DNA of 64,000 nucleotides from Solimicrobium silvestre (GCF_002976435.1 NZ_PUGF01000005.1:124001-188000), one strand, 5' to 3'. Positions 37,717 to 53,200 are shown, counted from the stretch's first letter. Numbers and translations are program-made. The notes: a model not told the origin generated them from the letters alone.

Positions 37717-38262
37717 AATCGTCATTAATTACTACAAATGTAGCAATAGAGATGCGTTATTTTGTGCGATGCGGCATTTCGTTGCTACATCCGAGTCGGA
37801 GGCCTTCGGAAACTTCTGAAACGATCTTATCCCAATGCAGCAAATTTTTAGTGATGCGTTTGAGCAATCTAGGCGATCAAAGTTATGTCGCTCGTTGGTT
37901 TGGTCTTAACGGTACAGTACGATCTCGGCAGGTACCTTTGACTATCGATGATTTTTAATTCCATATTATTGAAGATCACTGTCCAATTCCTAGCCATAGG
38001 CTAGCCACCCCCCCCCATCAAAATCCCCAATCATCAACTGTTTGCAGTCTGCCGAGCATTCTGATCTGACGTCGCTGTAAATATATTTCCCAAAAATTCG
38101 TAAAACCGCTAAACATCCTAAAAAATCGCAGGACATATTGTCTGTGTAGCGGGTATTTTCGCTGTTTTTCCAGGTAAGTGGTACGGAAAATAGTAGGAAT
38201 CCCACCGAAGCTTTAGAAAATAAATCATTTTTGATCATAATCAAGTCACTCAAGGACACCAG
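37717..38262 (+). promoter_or_regulatory. Upstream region of the giant gene
   Basis: These 546 bases contain no convincing gene. There is a run of eight to nine C near 38010 and short A+T-rich stretches near 38100-38240 that could hold the promoter of the giant gene. CAAGGACACCAG precedes the start at 38263. Short frames here (37752-37958 plus, 37990-38259 minus) look accidental. Confidence 0.35.
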
Positions 38263-41200
38263 ATGGTAGCGATCGTCAGCGGAAATAACCTCGGTTTAAC
38301 GAACACATCAGCAGGACTGCTCGGACAAAATGGCTTGATTGGGCCGGCTGCAAATGGCGCCACCAAAGAAGAAGCCGTGGTCGATGTATCGAATGGCAAT
38401 CTGGTATTACAAAATAATGACGATTTTCTTGCTTCGCAAGGGCTCGATATCGACGCGGTGCGTACCTACAATTCCCAAGGTAGTTTGAACGAGGGTAATG
38501 GTGCGGCCTGGAGTATGAGTATGATCACCCTGGTCGGAAGCCTCACTGGCACGGCCAATACCGCTGGTAGCACCATTACTCGCATCGACGGCGACGGTGG
38601 GCAGGTGGTGTATACCTATAATGCGGCAAGCAACAACTATGTTGCCCGGGACGGTTCTGGTGCCGACGACACGCTCAGTTTCAACGGGACCACGGAAGTG
38701 TGGACCTGGACTGAAGGCGCTACCGGCAATACGCAAACCTACGGACAAAACGGTTATATCACCAGCGCCGCCGACACCAGCGGAGATAAGCTGACTTACA
38801 GCTACACCAATGGGCTGTTGACGCAAATTACCGACGCCAGCGGAGAAAGCACCATCTACACGTATGTGAACGGTAATCTGACGCAGATTAGCGACGTGTT
38901 GGCGGGGGGGCAAACTAGTACGCGGGTCTACTATAGCTACGACAGCCAGAATCGCCTTTCCACTGTCACCACGGATCTCAGCCCGTCCGACAACAGCATT
39001 GCCGATGGCAATACCTATGCGACCAACTATACGTATTTTGGCAATTCCAACCTGATCGCCAGCGTCACGCAACAAGACGGTGTTCAACTCAATTTCACCT
39101 ACGTACCGGTCAATGGACAGGAGCGCGTCTACACGGTTATTGATGCGCTCGGCAACAAAACCACATTCGACTACATCAGCAGTACCCAGACCAGCGTTAC
39201 CGATCAGCTCGGCAATGTCAGTACCTATACCTACGACAGCCAGGGGCGTCTGATCAACATCGCGTCACCAGCGGTCAACGGCGCGGTTCCCAATACTGGC
39301 TACACGTATGACAGCAATGGTGACGTCACCAGTACGACTGACGCGCAAAACAATACCACGGTCATGCAGTACGATGCCAATGGCAATTTGCTGTTGACAC
39401 GCGACGCCGCTGGCGACACCGTGACACGCACCTACAACGCGAATAACCAGTTGACCAGCGAAACCACTTACCAGATCGCGGACGACGACGGTGCCGGACC
39501 CGACCAGGCCGGTAGCCCTGAGACGACCTATTACTATTACACGCCATCCGCCACCACTGGGCAGCCTGGCTTGCTGAGTTATGTGGTTGGGCCGCAAGGA
39601 CAGATCACCGCATATCAATACAATGCGCACAACCAGTGCGTGACGACACTGGTTTATGCTGGCCAAACGCTGGATGCATCGCAACTGACTGGTGCCGAGA
39701 GCGTCGCTACTATTGCGTCGTTGATCCAGCAAGTCACACCGGCTGACGATGTCGGTGCGCAGACCCGTACTGACGTTCAGCGGACCGACACGAGTTACGA
39801 CGCACGCGGTCAAGTATCGCAAGTGGTTACTTACACGGCTGTATCGAATAACGCCGCATTGACCGGTATCGTCAGCGATAGCGCCACGACAGCGTATGCG
39901 TATGATCAATCGGGTAATCTGTTGAGCAAAACTAGCATCGCTCAGCAAACCAGTTATACCTACGATGGATTAGGGCGTGTGCTGAGTGCTGTTGATAGTA
40001 ACAACGGCACGACCACAACCCAGTATGACGATGCGGCCAATACGATTGTTGCTACACAACAGTTGACTGGGAATACCGTCACCAGCGTTTATGATCGTGA
40101 TAACCGATTGCTGAGTCAGAGTAATAGTCTGGACACGTCACAAAATTCGTCCACGGTGTATGACGACGATGGCCGCGCCATCATGACCACGAACGTGTCC
40201 GGCAATACCTGGATGATTTACGACGCTGATGGCAACAAGGTGGGCGTGGTGACGAACAGCGGCATGCTGACGCAATATGTATATAGCGCCGCCGGTCAAG
40301 TCATTGAGACTATCGCTTATGCGACGCCGGTCAATACCAGTCTGTTGATCAACGGTAGTGGACAACCTATCGATGTCACGTTAAATCAGATCACACCGGT
40401 TGCAAGCGCCAATGATCAAAAGACCTGGCAAGTCTACGACAACGCAGGTCGCATTGAGTACACGATTTCTGCAACGGGATCCGTTACACAAACTATCTAT
40501 GACGGTGCTTCGAATGCGGTTGAAACAATCGCTTACGCGACGCCAGTGAATGTGAGTAACTTAGGCGGTGTTCTGACGCCAAATGACATCCTTGTCGTGC
40601 CAAATCCAGGTCAAGATCAGGTAACCCGGAATTTTTACGACGGGAGTAATAATCTCGTTGGGACGCTGAGTCCAACGGATAAGTTGACTCAATATATCTA
40701 CAATGGCGCTAATGAATTGGTAGAAACGCGCGCGTATGCCGAAACGCCCAACGCTTCCCTGTTGACAACGGGGACGCTGGCGGAATTGACTGCGGGCTTG
40801 GAAAGCATCGATGATAGCCGCACGCTCTACGCGTATGATGGCTCGGGCAAGCAGGTAAGTTCGCAGGTAGTGCAAGGTTATTCCGACGATACGATGCCTG
40901 GCGTGACAAATATTGAAGGCACGCTTCTGCAACCCGGTGAACAGGACGTATACCAGTTCACGGTTACCGACCCATCACTTCTTTTCTTCGACGGTATTGC
41001 TGGTAACCAGATTCAGTGGCAATTGACCGAAGGTACACAACCCGCCCTTTTTAGCCAGAATTTAACGGCGAACAACAATTCTTTCTACAATCTGAATGCT
41101 GGTACCTACCAGTTGACTGTTAATAGTAGCCAAGGTGCAACGGGCAATTACGATTTTCGTCTCATGGGTGCTAATGCAGCGGCACCGTTGACCACCAATG

Positions 41201-44200
41201 TGGTAACCAGTAGCGAATTGGCCCCCGGAACCCAGAACGCGCTGTATTCGTTTTCAGCTAATGCTGGGCAGCAACTGTCTATGCAGGGGGACAATGCAAA
41301 TTCGTCCTGGAGTTGGAGCCTCTTCGGGGCGAATGCGCAAGTTGTCTCTAGTGGTAATGCGTGGTATGGCTCCGCACCTTTCACGGTTCCTGCTACGGGT
41401 GTTTATTACCTAAGCATACAGGGGGACAGTAGCAATGCTGCGACGACGGAAAGTCCGTATTCGTTCACGATGTTCCAGACCACGCCAACCACCGCTTCAC
41501 TGACGCTGGGACAGAGTGTCCAAACGCCGGTCGTGCCAGGTACTATTGCGAACTATACTTTCAATGTCACTGCGCCGGGCTGGTTAAAATTCGATCAATT
41601 ATCGTCAACGTATTTAGGCGCGAATTGGACCTTGCTCAACGCGGCAGGGCAACAAGTGGCGTCAGGAAATACCAATAGTGATCAAAGCAATGTACCGCCT
41701 GTGGCCGTGTCGGCCGGTGCGTATACGTTGCAAATTACCGATTCAGGAGCAACTAGCGGAACTCTGTCTTTCCAGCTTCTCAATATCGCTGCAGCATCAG
41801 CCCCCGACCTTCAAAGCGGTCAGAACCTGTCGCTTGATTCAAGCTCTGACAGCAGCACGGCGGTGTACAAAATTAACGTCGCCAACGCGACTAATTTGGG
41901 CTTATCGGCAGACATTAGTAACAGCGACTCCGCGACCTGGCAGGTGACCGATGCGAGTGGCAACGTTCTGGGCGGTGGCGATCTCAACAATAATTCGTTT
42001 GCAAACGTCGCCTTGCCAGCAGGCGGCGATTATTACGTCTGGGTTGGAGGAACCCTTAGCAATGGCGCGCCGCTGCAAGGTAGCATACAAGTCAATACCT
42101 GGACGAATGCTGCCGTTATCAACGCAGGGCAATTGTCCAACACAGCCTTGAACCAGCTGTCTGGTACGGCTTCCGGTCCCGGTCAAACAGTGACTACGGA
42201 TTTTAACGTTGCCCAGTCGGGGACTTTTTTATTTAACGCCAGCGGTTTGGCGGGAGCGGCCTGGACGCTCGTAGGCCCACTGGGTACGGCGATCCCTGTA
42301 ACCAAGTTTGCAAGCGGGACAACGCAAGGTGATGCTTCGGCTTACCTTACTGCCGGAAATTATCAACTTGAAGTCACTAGCGCAGCGACAGTTGGCACCT
42401 TCAACATCCAGGCAACTCCGTTTGCGACTGCAATCGAATTGACAGACGATGCACCGACGGTTCTGCCTTCGCTGGCTGCTGGGGCATCGGTGCTGTACAG
42501 CGTTAATGCGACCCCCGGAGACACATTTTCCGGTACCTTGGTCGATACCGACGGTGCGTCCAATGGACAAGAGTTTGTGGTTCAGGCATTTGATGCCTAT
42601 GGCACTTTGTTTTATTCGGGAAGTACTTCAAGTCTGAATTTCTCGCAGTCGCAAGCTAGCGGCCCGGTATATCTCCTGGTTACCCAAACTGCAGCACAAA
42701 GCGCCGGTGCCACACTCACTGTAGTGCGCACGGCAGCAACACCGCCAGCAGTCGTTCCAACTACCCCTATCACGATTGGTCAAGACGTTTCGGGCACGTA
42801 TTCCGGAGAGCCGTCACCGCTCTATTCACTGAATTTGCCGCAAGATGATTTGGTGATCGTACAGTCTGCTTCTACCATCAACAATAATGTCACGCTGTCG
42901 GGTGCGGTTATTACGCTCAATGGTACATTACCTGCCGAGTCGCCACAGGGCGTTCAAGCGCCAGTTGTATTAGGTTGGGCAGCAGCAGGAAACTATCAAT
43001 TACAGTTTTCCGATGCGAATAACAACTTCCCGTTTACGGTATATACCGGCAGTAGCGGTACTGCTATTACTGCTGGTCAAGATGTCGACAGCACATTAGC
43101 CGCCGGTCAGTCCGTCGGTATATTCAAAATCAATGCGCAGGCAGGGCAGAGTTATCAGTTTGATGGCCTTGCCGGCGCTAGCAGCGGCATGGGGTACGGG
43201 ATTTACGACGCCTATGGCAATTTGCTCGATTCCGGTGACCCGTCTACCGTCAGCGGAAAAACTTGGTCGGTTGCGAATACGGAAACCTGTTACGTCGTCG
43301 TGTACCAGAATCCTAACCAGACATCCCAGGCGGCCTCGGTCAATTTCAGCCTCAATGCGGTAGCCACAGTAGCGCCGCCGACTTCATCGAACGATCTTGG
43401 TCCGCTCACTGCCGCGCAGTTGACTAGCGTTACGATTGATACGACTAACGGTAGTACACAAAGTGCCCAGTTCGAAGTAACCAAGTCAGGTTGGATGACC
43501 GTGCAGCCGAGTACTGCAAATGTAGTTTGGTGGCGCGTTGAGGATTCCGACGCAATGTGGTCGTTGAACACCTTCGGATCCAACACATCGGTTGCACACG
43601 GCTATTATCCTTTTGATGGCGGCATCTACTATGTTACGAGCGGAACCTACAATCTGTCGCTGAGTAACTGGTACTCAGGTTACGCGACCGGGAATCCTCA
43701 AATCAATGTCACAGCAGGCGCAGCGGTTGAAGTAACACCAGGTCAGCAAACAAATATTGGGCAACTTGCCACTGGTCAGTCGTTGGCGATCAGTCTTGCT
43801 GCGGATCCGTTCAGCCAATTTTCCGTGGACATAGCGTCTTCTAATGGCCAGAGCTACAATTTACAAGCCTATGATCAGAGCGGTAACTCGCTCAATGTTA
43901 ATACTGAAATAGATTCCACGACCGGCGACCATATCGCAACATTTTCGCAAGGTAATTTGACGGGCCCTGTAGTACTGGTGTTGACGTCGAACAGCGATGA
44001 AGCGTCGCCCCCGATGAATGTGAGCGTGACTGCAACGCAAACCGCTGGTACGCCACCGGTTGCGCAGAACGGGGCGATCACGTCTGGCCAATGGGTCAAT
44101 CAAACTGATTCTAGTAATTCTAGCTATGCCTACAGCCTGGATATCACACAGCCGACCACTTTTTTTCTGGATACAATCCCCCCAGGTGGACAAAATGTTG

Positions 44201-47200
44201 TGATAGAGTCGCTTACCGGTGACTACTGGCAGCAGATGAATGACAATAACGGTACCTGGACGCTTCAGCCTGGTGACTATATTGTTGCTAATGGTTATTC
44301 ACCAAATTCAAGTCCGCAACCGTTCAGTTTTCGGTTGACGAGTTCAACGGACCTGAGTCCGCTGGTTGCCAATGCCAGTCAATCGATCCTGGTCGCGGCC
44401 AATAATGCGGCTTCCTACTATAGTGTCAACATTGCGGCGGGAGATCAGTTTTCCTGGACGCCCGGCGCTGCCAGCACAACAGGTGGCTATTCACTGTATG
44501 ACGCTAACGGAAATGACGTTTTCGACGGCGATATTAATCAGGCAGCTGCGTTCATCCCAGCACAAGCCGGTACTTATACATTAAAGATATACAATGACGC
44601 CGCTACCGATGCGACCGTCAATTTCACTGCGACCGTGGCACCGCCACCGATATTGGCGACTAACGTTGCGCAGTCGGTGCAAATTCCAACTAATGGGGTG
44701 TCAAATTTTAGCCTCAATCTTGCGGCAGGTGACGACCTGACCTTGTTGCCGTCCGCAGGCAATTCGGACGGTAGTTATTCTATTGTTGACTCTAGTGGGA
44801 ACGTCGTATTCAACGGTTCCATGTCTGACTCTAGCGGGGATGAAGTAGTCGACGGTTTCATTTCTCAGCCCCGCATCTTCACTGCGCCGAATGCCGGCAC
44901 CTATTTTCTGAAACTAAGTAACGAGTCTGGAAATGCAGCAACATTCAATTTCGCCCTGCAGTATGTTCCATTGGCATCACCGCTGACGCGCAATGTCGGT
45001 AGCCTGGTCAACAACAGTACGTCGTTAATCATTACTAATTTTTCGGCTGGCAATCAAGTTGCAACGCAGAATTTTAATGTAACACAGAGTGGTTTTTGGT
45101 CGCTCGATTTTACCTCGGCTGGGCAAGATATCAGCGGTTCGATCAATGGTCCGCTGGGTCAAGTGGCAGGCTGGGGTAATGCGCAAAATGCTGTCGGTCA
45201 AGCTAATGTTGTGTTCCTGGCGGCCGGCAATTACACCTTGTCGCTCAATAATCAGAATAACACCGTCAATTCGGCGAGCTTGAAACTGACGCCTTTTTCT
45301 GATGCGACTGCGTTAACTACCACTTCCACCACAACGACTACCGTCGTCAATGGCGGTCAGAGTGACACCATCACCTCACTGTTCAACGGTAGCGGGACCA
45401 AGATCGGTGACACCTGGAAAAAGGCCGATGGCAGCTTCGGTACTGACGCCTTCAATGCAGACGGATCAAGCTTCGTTAGTGAAACCTATGCCGATGGTCA
45501 TACTAGAATTTACAGCAATGACGGTCAGGGCAACATTACAACAACCGTCACGCAAGTCGACAGTAGTTATAGCATTCAACAACAAGTCAGCTCAGGTCAA
45601 ATCACGACGACACAATATAACGCGAGTGGTGCCAAAATCAGCGATGCGTGGCAGAAGCCCGATGGCAGTTCCGGCAGTGACACCTACAATGCAGATGGAT
45701 CAAGTTCAGGTAGCACCACGAACGCCGACAGCACCTCCAGTAGTTACGTCAATGATGGCAACGGCACTATCATTACGACAAACCTTAACGCCGCTGGCGT
45801 ACAGACGAGTCAAATTCAGTCAATTACAACGTCGAATGCCGATGGCAGCAGCACGGTCGTCATTAAAGACGGTCAAGGCAACATCACTACGACCCAGTAC
45901 AGTGCAGCAGGGGCCAAGAGCAGCGACACATGGCAGAAAGCAGATGGCAGTGTCGGCAGCGACACCTTCAATGCCAACGGTTCAAGCTTCGGCACGACGA
46001 CGTTCGTCAATGGCATTACCAGTAGTTACACCAATGACGGTCAGGGCAACATAGCAACAACCGTTACGCAAGTCGACGGTAGTTATAGCATTCAACAACA
46101 AGTCAGCTCAGGTCAAATCACGACGACGCAATATAACGCCAGTGGTGTCAAGATCAGCGATACGTGGCAAAAACCTAATGGCAGTTCCGGTAGTGATACC
46201 TACCATGCTGATGGATCAAGTTCAGGCAGTACTACGAACGCCGACAGTACCTCTAGCAGTTACGTCGATGATGGACAAGGCACGACAATCACGACAAATT
46301 TTAACGCTACTGGCGTACAAACGAGTCAAACTCAGTCAATTACAACGTCGAATGCAGATGGCAGCAGCACGGCCGTCACTACAGATGGTCAAGGCGATAC
46401 CACTACTACCCAGGACAGTGCAGCAGGATTTGAAAGCAGCGACACATGGCAGAAAGCGGATGGCAGTGTCGGCAGCGATACGTTTAATGCCGACGGCTCA
46501 AGCTCCGGAACGACGACGTTCGTCAATGGCATTACTAGTAGTTACACCAATGACGGTCAGGGCAACATCACAACAACCGTCACGCAAGTCGATGGCAGCT
46601 ATAGCATTCAACAACAAGCCAGTTCAGGTCAAATTACAACGATGCAATACAATGCCAGCGGCACTGAATTGAGCGCTGTATCGCAAGGACCCCAGGGTGC
46701 ATGGTCGGATATTTTCAATGCGGACGGCTCTGGTTCCGACACCTATACCAATACCGATGGCAGCTATGGTAACGATGTCTGGAATGCAGATAATTCAAGC
46801 TATGGCAATGAGTACTTTTCAAACGGAAGCTCAAGCAGTTATGTCGACAATGCCGATGGCAGTTCCAGCACTGTCGCTAACGATGGTCAGGGTAATATCA
46901 CCACCACGCAACTGAACTCCAACGGCGTCAAAATCAGCGATACGTGGCAGAAAACGGATGGCAGTTCCGGTAGTGATACATTCAATATCGACGGCTCAAG
47001 CTCAGGCAGCGCCACGAACGCCGATGGCACCTCCACGAGTTATATCAACGATGGCAAGGGCAGTATCACCACAACACTGTTTAACACTAGCGGTGTCAAA
47101 ATCAGCGATACGTGGCAGAAAGCGGATGGCAGTTCAGGTACTGATACCTTTAACGCCAATGGCAGCACCGTCAGTTACGCAGATGATGGTCATGGTAATA

Positions 47201-50200
47201 CCGTTACGACGACCACTCAACTCAACGCGAGCGGCGTCAAGATCAGTGACACGTGGCAGAAATCGGACGGTAGCTCAGGTAGTGACACGTTCAATCTGGA
47301 CGGTTCGAGTTCCGGTAATGCTGTCAATGCCGATGGCACGTCCAGCAGTTACGTTAATGATGGACAAGGCACGACAATCACGACAAATTTTAACGCCAGT
47401 GGCATTCAGACTGGACAAACCGAGGCGGTCACTACCAGCAGTACGATAAATAGCACTGGTAGTGTCGAACTTAACGCCATGGCAGTCGGTACGGAAACCT
47501 TGTACCAAGTCCCCGGCAAAGCTGGGGATACGGTCACCGTAAGCTTGTCTACATTGGACGCAAGCGGTGATTTTGAAGTGACGGTGATTGATGCGTCGGG
47601 CAACCAGATTTTGAGCACATGGACCGACCAAAGTAACCAAAGTGCGACGGTGACGGCCGATGGTCCGGTGACCATTGTCGTGAAACGCCTGGCTGACAAT
47701 AGCAGTGCTAGCGTTACCTTGACCGCGACTGACACGGCAGGCCCGCCGCCCGCTGTTGTTCCGGTACCGGTTGCAATTGGTACCTCCACCAATTGGACAG
47801 CGCCTTCTTTGGGTTACACCTTCAATGTGGCAGCGGATGGCTTAGTTGCTCTGGAGTGGGAAGGCGGCAACTACCAGACTTATGAATTAACTGGCCCAAG
47901 CGGATCAGTCAGTGGGCAGATTAATGGTGCAACGGTACTTTGGCTGGTCGCCGGTAGTTACCAGTTGACGTTATCCGACGGTTCCGGTTCGGCACAGTTT
48001 AAAGTTGTCGACGATACGGATGCGACCCCGATTACGCTCGGAACACCAGTGTCGCTGGCCATGAATGCGGGCCAAAACTATGCGTTGTTTGACGTCACGT
48101 TGGATTCTTCCAATGAAACGTGGTTTTCCGGTTTGCCTGGAGCGGAGTCCGGTGACTCATACCAGCTTTATGATCCGGCGGGTAACTTGGTTGCTTCGGG
48201 CGATCCTTCACAAAACTACTATAGGCAGTTTTCCACTGGTTCGTTGAGTGGTCAGTATCTGCTGGTGGTTCAGCGTGGTACGCCGTCAAACAGTGGCGCA
48301 TTGAATTTCTCCTTGGTGCAAACGCCGAGCGCACCTGCGCCGCTGCAATTCGGTAGTGTAACGCAGGGCGAGTTCCTCACGGATTACCAGTCCTATAGTT
48401 ATACGTTTACATCAACCGTTGCTGCGCAATTTACACTGGCCGGTCCTGGCAGTAATAACGGTGTTTATTACTACTTGTACAATGCGGCTGGTGATGAGGT
48501 CGCGTACATGGACCCGAATTCGTCGCCTGACTACGAAGTCAGTCCAGGTACCTATACGTTAAAAGCTGTTAATTATGGGGTAAGTACGCAGCCGTTTTCG
48601 TTTACCGCGAATCTGTTGCAGCCAACTGCGCTGCAATTCGGTAGCCTGACACAGGGGCAGTTCGCGTCAGAAAATCAAACCAATATCTACACATTTACTG
48701 CGTCGTCGGCGTCGGAGTTGCTCTTGGCTGGGATCGGCAGCGGTATTGGTTACATCTTGACCAATGCGTCCGGTGTGCAGGTAGCCAATCTGGATCCCAA
48801 TGGTAGTGGAGCGCCTGACTATGATGTCAGTGCCGGCACGTATACCTTGCAGGTCATCAACTACAATTACGTCGCGCCGGCGCAGCCGCTGGCGTACTCG
48901 TTTACGGCGAGCCTGCTGCCAACGACGCTGCAATTCGGCATCCCGACACAAGGCCAGTTCGTCGCCTATAACCAAACTAAAAACTATACGTTTAGTTTGA
49001 CCTCCGCTGCCGAACTCGTACTGCCGATTTCCAGCGGCAATGTTGACTATAGTGTGTTTAACTCGAACGGGAACCAAGTTTCTGCGCTGTACCAATATAA
49101 TATTTATGGCACCGAGCCCGCGGTGTATAGCCTCGGCGCTGGAACCTATACGGTGCGGGTGAATAACTATAATTCGGCCAGTCCGACGCAACCGTTGCCA
49201 TTCTCGTTTACCGCAAACCTGGTGCAATCCGGCACCGATTTGGCGGCTGGCACTTCTGCGACCGTTAACTGGTCTAACGGTGTTCCTGACCAACAGTTAG
49301 TTGTCGCTGCACAGGCAGGGCAATCGTACTGGCTTACCCCCACTGCTGGGATGGTCTATGGCGATGGATATTCTTATAGCGTGCTCAATGCGCAGGGTAT
49401 TCAAGTGTCGAGTGGAGTCCTTTCAAACGGCTATTTCAGTAACACCCCAGGCATCGCGTTTACTGCTGCTTCATCGGGCAATTACACCATCAACCTATAC
49501 GGCTTGACCGGTGGTCAAGGGCGTTCGGATAGTACCAGCTTTAGCTTGACACAAGGTCTGCAAGATACCGCTGAATATACGCTGGGCAGCGTGGTAACAG
49601 GTTCTCTTAATTTGCCGGTTGATATGTCGACGCAGCAATTCACACTGACGGAACCGACCGATGTCTGGTTGGGAATTTCAGATGACGGATATACTGCGAC
49701 GCTGTCGCGGACTGACCAACCGGCAACCATTTTTTCCACCAATGGCAATGTGAATGGCCTCTACCAACTGGATGCGGGTACTTATTCGTTGGTGCTAAGG
49801 CCAAATCAACCGTCTCCCGGCGCTTACAGTATTTCGAGCTCAGCGGTTGCAGACTTACCAACGCTGACACTCGGCACCACGACTCCGGTAGCCGTTGCAC
49901 AAGGCAATCAGTCCAGTGCGTTCCAGTTGACTGGAGCAGCCGGACAACAGGTACTGATTGATGCGGACTGGGTTAGTGGTAATTCGCCTGAACAATATTG
50001 GGGATTGATTGGACCGAATGGGCAACTGGTCAGAAGTGGCATTGAGTACTACAGTGATGATGAATCGCAAAAATTGACCTTGCCGCAGAATGGTACCTAT
50101 GTGTTTTATATGTACGGCAGTGGCACTGATCAAGCGCCGGATGCCAGCACGGTTACTATAACCAATTGCAGTAACCCTCTGACGGACATTAACGTTGGTG

Positions 50201-53200
50201 ATCAAGTCAGCGGCACTCTGGTAGCAGGGAATGTCAATCAATATCAATTTACGCTGACCCAAGAAACCACGGTTTTACTCGACCCACAAGGCGGTTCGGC
50301 CAATCTCGCATTGGTCGGACCTGACGGCAGCACAATAGTCACTACGAATTCGAGCAGCAGTGCTTTCAATTATTATTCTGAACAACTAGCGGCAGGTACT
50401 TACACGATCAACGTGTCGAGCTCGGGGAGGAGTACGCCAAGTTTCGCATTCGGATTATTGTCGCTGCAAAATGCGATCGATGACGGCAATACCGGCACGA
50501 TTACTGGTTCGGTCCCGGCTAATCAAACAGTGGGCGTGTACCAATTTGAAGCCACACCTGGAGTGAATTACAACCTGGATTTTACGACCCCTGGGGAAAA
50601 CAGCTATTGGGGCGGGCTCACTTATACGCTGATTGATGCCTATGGCGATACTATTGCCAGCCAGACTGGAACTTGGGATCAGTCAATCAACTTCATTGCT
50701 CCACCAAGCGGCACAGTTTATTTGCTGGTCAATCAGGTCTCTTCCTCCGCCACCCCAACGCCATTTAGCGCCACGTTGACGCAGCCGATAGTCGCGACTG
50801 AACCACTGACCTGGGATGCACCGATGTCGGCCAGCCTGGTGACACGTCAGGATCAGACCACGTTTAATTTCGAACAGGATTCTTCCGGGTGGGTCGAGTT
50901 GCAGGGGATTAGTGCGCCTTCGACAGCGGTGAGTTTTTCTATCATTGAACCGAACGGTACCGTAGTCGCAACCCAAAATGGGTTTAACGCCACCACTCCG
51001 GGCACATGGGATGTTTACCTGCCTGCCGGTCAATATGCCGTGCGGGTCAATGCCAATGCCGATGGCCTGGTTGGCACCGCGCAATTTAGCGCGGTACAAG
51101 TACCTGCTGCGCAACAATTCCCGCGCCAGGGTGGCGTGCCGCAAACACTGGCACTGCCGGACGGCGACGATACGCTGTCGCTTTGGAGTATGAGTGCACA
51201 GGCTGGCGACGCATTTGATTTGACGGCACAAACCTGGTCGGGCGTCGGTTCAGTACAGGTTGTTGCACCCAACGGTACTGTGCTTACGAATTGGGACCCA
51301 TCCAGCGGCACACCGCTCGACCTGACTTTCGCGCAAGCAGGGAGCTACCTGATCAGGGTGCAACGCGACACGCTGGCCGATGTGCCATCGAACGCTTTCA
51401 ACCTTAGCGCCACCGTCGGTGCAGTAGCTACAAGCGCGCCACCGGCCATTGTGTCCACGTTCACCGCTGCAGGCTCCATCAGCGCAGGAGCCCCCCCTCT
51501 AACCTTTCAGTTTCAATTGACCCAGGCTGGGCTGTACTACATAGATAACAACAACGAAGCGTTAGAGAACTGGTATTGGGGTGGAAATTCTCAAGTTGTC
51601 ACCATAACGGATGCAAATGGTGTGACGGTTGGTACGAGCTATGACCAACCGATGTCGCTTCAGGCTGGTACCTACACTATTTCGCTGCAACAGAACGATT
51701 TCAACAACTCGTACAATTTTAGCGTGCAGCAACTGGATGGCAATCAATTGCCGACATTGGCCTATGACCAGGCAGTGACTACCGCATTGCCCGCTTACGC
51801 TTCTGTGGCATATCAGATCAATGCGACTGCAGGAGATCAGATCAGTTTTAATGCATTGGGTGGTACTGGGGATTACACTGCGCGTAGCTGGATTCTGGTG
51901 AATCAGTACGGCCAAATTTTACAGCAAGGCAATACAGGAACTAATTCCAACGTGTACCAGGTTGCCAACACTGGCCCACTTTATTTGCTGATCACGAATC
52001 CTACTTATTACGACAACACGAGCGGCGCTACTTTGTCGTTTGAAGTAAATGAAGGCGTGACTACACCGACAGCGATTGCTCTGGGTCAGACAGTGACCGG
52101 AACGTTAGACGCACAGACCGCGAGCCAAAGCTATACCTTCAATGTCACTCAACCGACCATCGTTCAATTTAATCAATTAAACGATGGCACTGCCTATGTG
52201 GGCTGGAGCCTCACCGGTCCCTACGGCCCTGCCGGCTCGGGCGGTATCGATGTTGACTACCCACCGCAAGATAATCAAACAGTGATGACCCTGGAGCCAG
52301 GGCAATATACGATGACGCTGCAAAACAGCGGCTTTGCTACCAATGCATTCGGTTTCCAGTTGCTGGTTCTTGGTTCGTCGGCACCATTGACCAATGCACA
52401 ATCGGTGCAAGGTCAACTGCAGCCGAGTGGTCAGGCAGACAGCTATACCGTCAATTTACAGTCGGGCGATAGCCTGTACCTGGCGCTGGTTGCTCCGGCG
52501 AACACGTATGGCTACAATCCAAACAATAATTCCTGGGGTTACGACAAGTACGCCAATTTGGAAGTGCTTGATCCGACCGGGCATGTCGTTGCTTCAGGTG
52601 ACCTGTCCAACACCCAATTAATCGCGACGATGTCCGGTCAATACACGGTTGAAGTGGTCAATGACTATTCAACGGATATTCCGATTCCTTACACGTTGAC
52701 GGCGTACATCAATCCCCAAACTGATCCGCGCATCATTGACCTAAACAATAATACCGCTCCGACGGTCGACCTGACGGTACAAAACGTCAGTGTTGAACCG
52801 GCAACAGCCGGGGGGACGATCCAGTCAGGATCCTCAATCCAGGTCAATTGGACCACCGCAAATATAGGTACTGTCGCAACTCAGGGTAACTTCACTGAAC
52901 GCGTCATCGTCACCAATGCCGCGACTGGCCAAGTTGTGTTGCAAGCCATTGTGCCCTATACCGAATCTGCTGCTGGAAATGGCCCACTGGCGACGGGGCA
53001 GTCCGTTGCACGCAGTGTCGTGTTACAGCTTCCTGCAGGTGCCTTGGGTGCTGGAAATTTGGTGGTGTCGGTACAAACGGATTCCGACAATTCACAAAAC
53101 GAAGCAGGTACAGCACTTGCCAATAGCATTGCGTCCACCTCGTTTACCAGTGCGGCAATCGTTTACCCGGATTTGCAGGTTTCGGGATTGGGTATCTCAC

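Noticed and set aside
37990-38259. 89-codon minus-strand frame ahead of the giant gene
   Set aside because: It begins at the giant gene's start region, crosses a poly-C run and resembles no family.
45340-47445. CRISPR array
   Set aside because: The repeats keep the reading frame, units are long and variable, and there are no uniform spacers or cas genes.
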